NCBI RefSeq assembly: GCF_003121705.1
Contig: NZ_PYHR01000002.1
Span: forward strand, 2,728,001-2,792,000
DNA: 64,000 nt
Origin: Serinibacter arcticus
Lineage (GTDB): Bacteria > Actinomycetota > Actinomycetes > Actinomycetales > Beutenbergiaceae
Direction of reading: 5' to 3'
Below, piece by piece: positions 61,095-64,000 of the stretch. The notes under the pieces are model-generated. The model saw only the letters and a program-made list of their open reading frames with translations. It made no database searches and had not been told where the DNA came from. Both the position numbers and the translations under genes were made by a program. How positions within the stretch are numbered: position 1 is the stretch's first letter; every line of letters begins with the position of its first letter.

Positions 61095-62441
61095 ATGACA
61101 CGCACCACCACCCGTCGACGCGCGATCGCCTCGAGCGCCGCCGTCGCAGCCCTCGCCCTCACCCTCACCGCCTGCGGCGGTGGCGATGCCGGTGACGGCG
61201 GCGGCGAGGGTTCGGCCGACGACGTCGCCGCGGCCCTCGAGGAGGGCGGCGACCTCCTCGTGTGGGGCTGGGACGCGACCCTGCCCCCGATGATCGAGGC
61301 CTTCGAGGAGGCCTACCCGAACGTCAACGTCGAGCTGGCGAACGTCGGCACGAGCACGGACGCCTACACGGCGGTCCAGAACGCCATCCAGGCGGGTTCG
61401 GGCATCCCTGACGTCGTCCACATGGAGTACTCGGCGGTGCCGCAGTTCGCCCTGACCGAGGACCTCGCCGACCTGACCGAGTTCGGCGCGGCGGACCTCG
61501 AGTCCTCCTACACGCCGGGCACCTGGGGCTCGGTGAAGATCAACGACGGCATCTACGGCCTTCCGCTCGACTCGGGCCCGATGGCGATGTTCTACAACGC
61601 GACGGTGCTCGAGGAGCACGGCATCGCCGTGCCGACCACGTGGGACGAGTTCGTCGAGGCTGCTCGCGCGCTGCACGCCGCCGACCCCACCAAGTACCTC
61701 GTCGGCGACGCCGGTGACGCCGGGTTCACGCAGAGCATGATCTGGCAGGCCGGCGGCCGCCCGTTCCAGGTCGAGGGCACCGACATCACCGTCGACCTCG
61801 AGGACGAGGGCTCCGCGAAGTTCGCCGAGATGTGGCAGCCGATGCTCGACGAGGACCTCGTCGCACCCGTGGTCACCTGGAGCGAGGAGTGGTACAAGGC
61901 TCTCGGCGACGGCACGATCAACTCCCTCCTCATCGGCGCGTGGATGCCGGTCAACCTGGAGAGCGGCGTCCCGGAGGCCGAGGGCGACTGGCGCGCCGCT
62001 CCGATGCCGCAGTACGAGGCGGGTGACGCCGTGAACTCCGAGAACGGCGGCAGCGCGCTCGTGGTCACCGAGGCCAGCACCCAGCAGGCTCTCGCCTACG
62101 GTTTCGTCGAGTTCTCCAACGCCGGCGACGGCGTCGGCGTCCGCCTCGAGGCGGGCACCTTCCCGGCCACCGTCGCCGACATCGAGTCGACCGAGTTCAC
62201 GGACAAGGAGTTCCCGTACTTCGGCAACCAGAAGGTCAACGAGGTCCTCGCCGAGGCCGCGACGACCGTCTCCTCCGGCTGGCAGTACCTGCCGTACCAG
62301 GCCTACGCCGTCTCGATCTACAACGACAACCTGGGCTCGACCTACACAGGCAGCCAGCCGCTGATGGAGGGCCTGACGGCCTGGCAGGACGCCATCGTCA
62401 GCTACGGCAACGGCCAGGGCTTCACCGTCAACGGCGGCTGA
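61095..62441 (+). CDS. Sugar ABC transporter substrate-binding lipoprotein
   Basis: A 448-residue cluster-1 binding protein. Signal peptide with lipobox LTAC, then a Gly/Asp linker. The mature region has the SBP fold (DVVHMEYSAVPQFALTEDLA, YGLPLDSGPMAMFYNATVLE, GGRPFQVEG). Unusually for these operons it follows the permeases instead of preceding them. AAGTGAGAG lies before the ATG. A strong hairpin terminates the operon after it. Ligand probably a galacto-oligosaccharide, inferred from GH42. Confidence 0.93.
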   Translation: MTRTTTRRRAIASSAAVAALALTLTACGGGDAGDGGGEGSADDVAAALEEGGDLLVWGWDATLPPMIEAFEEAYPNVNVELANVGTSTDAYTAVQNAIQAGSGIPDVVHMEYSAVPQFALTEDLADLTEFGAADLESSYTPGTWGSVKINDGIYGLPLDSGPMAMFYNATVLEEHGIAVPTTWDEFVEAARALHAADPTKYLVGDAGDAGFTQSMIWQAGGRPFQVEGTDITVDLEDEGSAKFAEMWQPMLDEDLVAPVVTWSEEWYKALGDGTINSLLIGAWMPVNLESGVPEAEGDWRAAPMPQYEAGDAVNSENGGSALVVTEASTQQALAYGFVEFSNAGDGVGVRLEAGTFPATVADIESTEFTDKEFPYFGNQKVNEVLAEAATTVSSGWQYLPYQAYAVSIYNDNLGSTYTGSQPLMEGLTAWQDAIVSYGNGQGFTVNGG

Positions 62442-62445
62442 CGCC

Positions 62446-62487
62446 CCGGCGGTCGGGGCGCCGAACCCACGGCGTCCCGACCGCCGG
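62446..62487 (+). terminator. Hairpin ending the ABC operon
   Basis: A 17-bp stem (62446-62462 with 62471-62487, one G-U pair) and 8-nt loop begins five bases after the stop; part of the right arm (GGCGTCCCGACCGCC) is repeated once more just downstream. Confidence 0.8.
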
Positions 62488-62555
62488 AACCTCCGGCGTC
62501 CCGACCGCCGTCGTCCCTCCCGTACCCGGGAAGGCCGACCTCTTCCCCACTAGAG

Positions 62556-62569
62556 TGACTGCGCAGTCA
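62556..62569. promoter_or_regulatory. Operator upstream of the LacI-family gene
   Basis: TGACTGCGCAGTCA, part of a perfect 16-bp palindrome with flanking G and C, lies 19 bp before the regulator's ATG; TAGAGT, a possible -10, touches its left edge. Shared with the two sites in the ABC promoter, which points to autoregulation. Confidence 0.8.
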
Positions 62570-62588
62570 CCGTCCCGAGGAGTCATCG

Positions 62589-63641
62589 ATGCCGCCCTCC
62601 ACCCGTCGCGCCGAGCGCCCGCCGGCGATGGTCGACGTCGCCCGGCTCGCCGAGGTGTCGCAGAAGACCGTCTCGCGCGTGGTCAACGGTGAGCCTCACG
62701 TCTCGCCGCACGTCACCGAGCGGGTGCTGGCAGCCATCGAGGAGCTCAACTTCCGCCCGAACACGGCGGCCCGCGCGCTCGTCACGGCGCGGACCCGGGT
62801 CATCGGCTTCGTCTACACCGGGAGTGCGCTGTTCGGCCCGAGCTCGATGTCGGTCGGGGTGGAGCGCGCGGCGCGCGACGCGGGCTACTCGGTCGCCGTC
62901 GTCCACACGCCTGACGGTTCGCCCGCCAGCGTCCGCGCGGCGTTCGACGACCTGATCGGTCGGGGCGTCGAGGGCATCGTCGTCTCCGAGCCGGCGGACA
63001 ACGTCCGCCCCTCCGACCTGGGGGTCCGCGGGGTCCCGGTGCTCTCCCTGGAGAACAACCCGGGCGACGCCGGCGACTGGATCATGGTCGGCGCCGACGA
63101 CCGGGCCGCCGCCCGTGAGGCCACCGCCCACCTGATCGGACTCGGTCACCGTGCCGTCTGGCACGTCGCCGGACCCGCGGGCTGGGCCACGAGCCAGAGC
63201 CGGCTGCTCGGCTGGCAGGACGCCCACGCCGCCGAGGGGCTCGTGGCGCCCCAGGTGCTGCGCGGCGACTGGTCGGTCGGGTCCGGGTTCGACGCCGGTC
63301 AGGTGCTCGCGTCCCGGACGGACGTCACCGCCGTCCTCGCCGGGAACGACGAGATGGCGATCGGCGCGATCCACGCGCTCGAGCTCGCCGGACTGGCCAT
63401 TCCGACGGACGTCAGCGTCATCGGCATCGACGACATCCCGCTCGCCGCCTACCTCTCCGTGCCCCTGACCACCGTCCGCCAGGACTTCGACGCCATCGCG
63501 CGCGAGGGCATGTCGCGCCTCCTCGACGTGATCGAGGGACGCCCGCTCGCCTCGCAGCGGTTCGCCGTGCCGACGGAGCTCATCGTCCGCGACTCGGCGG
63601 CGGCCGCCCACCCCGACCGCGTCGGCCGGCTCGCGAGCTGA
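62589..63641 (+). CDS. LacI family transcriptional regulator
   Basis: A 350-residue repressor. The N-terminal helix-turn-helix and hinge read MVDVARLAEVSQKTVSRVVN and FRPNTAARALVTARTRVIGF; the periplasmic-binding-protein-like core has VLAGNDEMAIGAIHALELAG and VSVIGIDDIPLAAYLSVPLTTV. It should repress the ABC operon at 58.9 kb and itself through the TGAC-N6-GTCA sites, and release on binding a galactoside or related sugar. ATG 62589 follows CGAGGAG. Confidence 0.94.
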   Translation: MPPSTRRAERPPAMVDVARLAEVSQKTVSRVVNGEPHVSPHVTERVLAAIEELNFRPNTAARALVTARTRVIGFVYTGSALFGPSSMSVGVERAARDAGYSVAVVHTPDGSPASVRAAFDDLIGRGVEGIVVSEPADNVRPSDLGVRGVPVLSLENNPGDAGDWIMVGADDRAAAREATAHLIGLGHRAVWHVAGPAGWATSQSRLLGWQDAHAAEGLVAPQVLRGDWSVGSGFDAGQVLASRTDVTAVLAGNDEMAIGAIHALELAGLAIPTDVSVIGIDDIPLAAYLSVPLTTVRQDFDAIAREGMSRLLDVIEGRPLASQRFAVPTELIVRDSAAAAHPDRVGRLAS

Positions 63642-63782
63642 CCCGCACCGCCCGCACACCCGAGCACCCACACACCACCGCACCCGCACACCCCGTACCC
63701 ACTCACCCCGCACCCGGAACGACGACGCGCGCCTCCGCCGTCGTGATCCCGCGCCCCCGCCCCACGAAGGAAGACGCTCGTC

Positions 63783-64000
63783 ATGACCGACCACGCCCCC
63801 TCCCGGATCCACTTCGGGGCCGCGTACTACCTGGAGTACCAGCGCGACCCGCAGCTCGACCGGGACCTCGACCTCATGGTCGAGGCGGGTTTCACCGTCA
63901 TCCGGGTGGGTGAGTCGGTCTGGTCGACGTGGGAGCCCGAGGACGGCGTCTTCGACCTCGACTGGCTGCAGCCGGTGCTCGACGCCGCGCACGCGCGCGG
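63783..64000 (+). CDS. GH42 beta-galactosidase, N-terminal part (runs off window)
   Basis: The first 72 residues read IHFGAAYYLEYQRDPQLDRD and MVEAGFTVIRVGESVWSTWE, the start of the GH42 TIM barrel (usually GAAYYPEQW and a GEFAWS-like strand). No signal peptide, so it is cytoplasmic and would hydrolyse galactosides imported by the preceding ABC system. ATG 63783 has GAAGGAAG upstream. The catalytic glutamates lie beyond the window. The preceding 141 bp are a low-complexity CAC-rich tract. Confidence 0.88.
   Translation, partial: MTDHAPSRIHFGAAYYLEYQRDPQLDRDLDLMVEAGFTVIRVGESVWSTWEPEDGVFDLDWLQPVLDAAHAR

Overview
This is a high-GC actinobacterial chromosome segment, most likely from the order Micrococcales (Cellulomonadaceae/Beutenbergiaceae-like). 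The reasons are the strong GC bias at third codon positions, many GTG/TTG starts, leaderless-looking starts with TANNNT 6-8 nt upstream, a class Ib nrdHIEF operon, F420-type LLM oxidoreductases, a DUF222/HNH protein, an MshA-like glycosyltransferase, and secreted glycosidases ending in three S-layer-homology (SLH) repeats. The taxonomic placement is inferred from gene content, not from a marker gene.

Layout. 0-5 kb: end of a histidine phosphatase, an NTF2-like protein, an AlkA-like DNA glycosylase and a large LuxR/ATPase regulator. 5.4-9.5 kb: NrdR-box promoter and nrdH-nrdI-nrdE-nrdF. 9.5-20.7 kb: an accessory segment bounded by two identical 55-bp copies of the nrdF terminator hairpin. It holds gene fragments (MFS, TetR, an SLH tail), a secreted GH2 beta-galactosidase, unknown genes and a stand-alone OLD-family nuclease. 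20.8-28.1 kb: M20 peptidase, membrane protein, acetyltransferases and a secreted GH43/F5-8C/SLH enzyme. 28.2-36.1 kb: ROK regulator, sugar ABC importer and GH38 alpha-mannosidase. 36.2-40.4 kb: sigma factor plus Asp23/DUF6286/AmaP/CsbD envelope-stress cluster. 40.5-56.1 kb: housekeeping and single-gene units (LLM oxidoreductases, polysaccharide deacetylase, amidohydrolase, LMW-PTP, phosphoribosyltransferase, Tag, GNAT, pentapeptide protein, glycosyltransferase, MarR, PAP2 and others). 56.3-58.6 kb: DUF222/HNH protein. 58.7-64 kb: LacI-regulated sugar ABC importer and the start of a GH42 beta-galactosidase.

How the parts work together. The theme is plant/fungal glycan use: surface-anchored GH2 and GH43 enzymes would release galactosides outside the cell, two ABC importers (neither with its own ATPase) would take up oligosaccharides, and intracellular GH38 and GH42 enzymes would hydrolyse them. 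Regulation is local: an inverted repeat overlaps the promoter of the ROK-linked operon, and three copies of a TGAC-N6-GTCA operator link the LacI gene to its transporter.

Three features stand out beyond single genes. (1) Five intergenic tandem arrays, all with an exact 22-nt period but in three sequence families; the two family-A arrays each end 20-25 bp before the -35 box of a sugar-ABC promoter. (2) The duplicated nrdF terminator bounding an 11-kb segment with no visible integrase. (3) At least eight single-base length changes in G or C homopolymers that break otherwise intact reading frames, including one compensating pair. These look like systematic sequencing or assembly error rather than real pseudogenes, so frameshifts here should be treated with caution.
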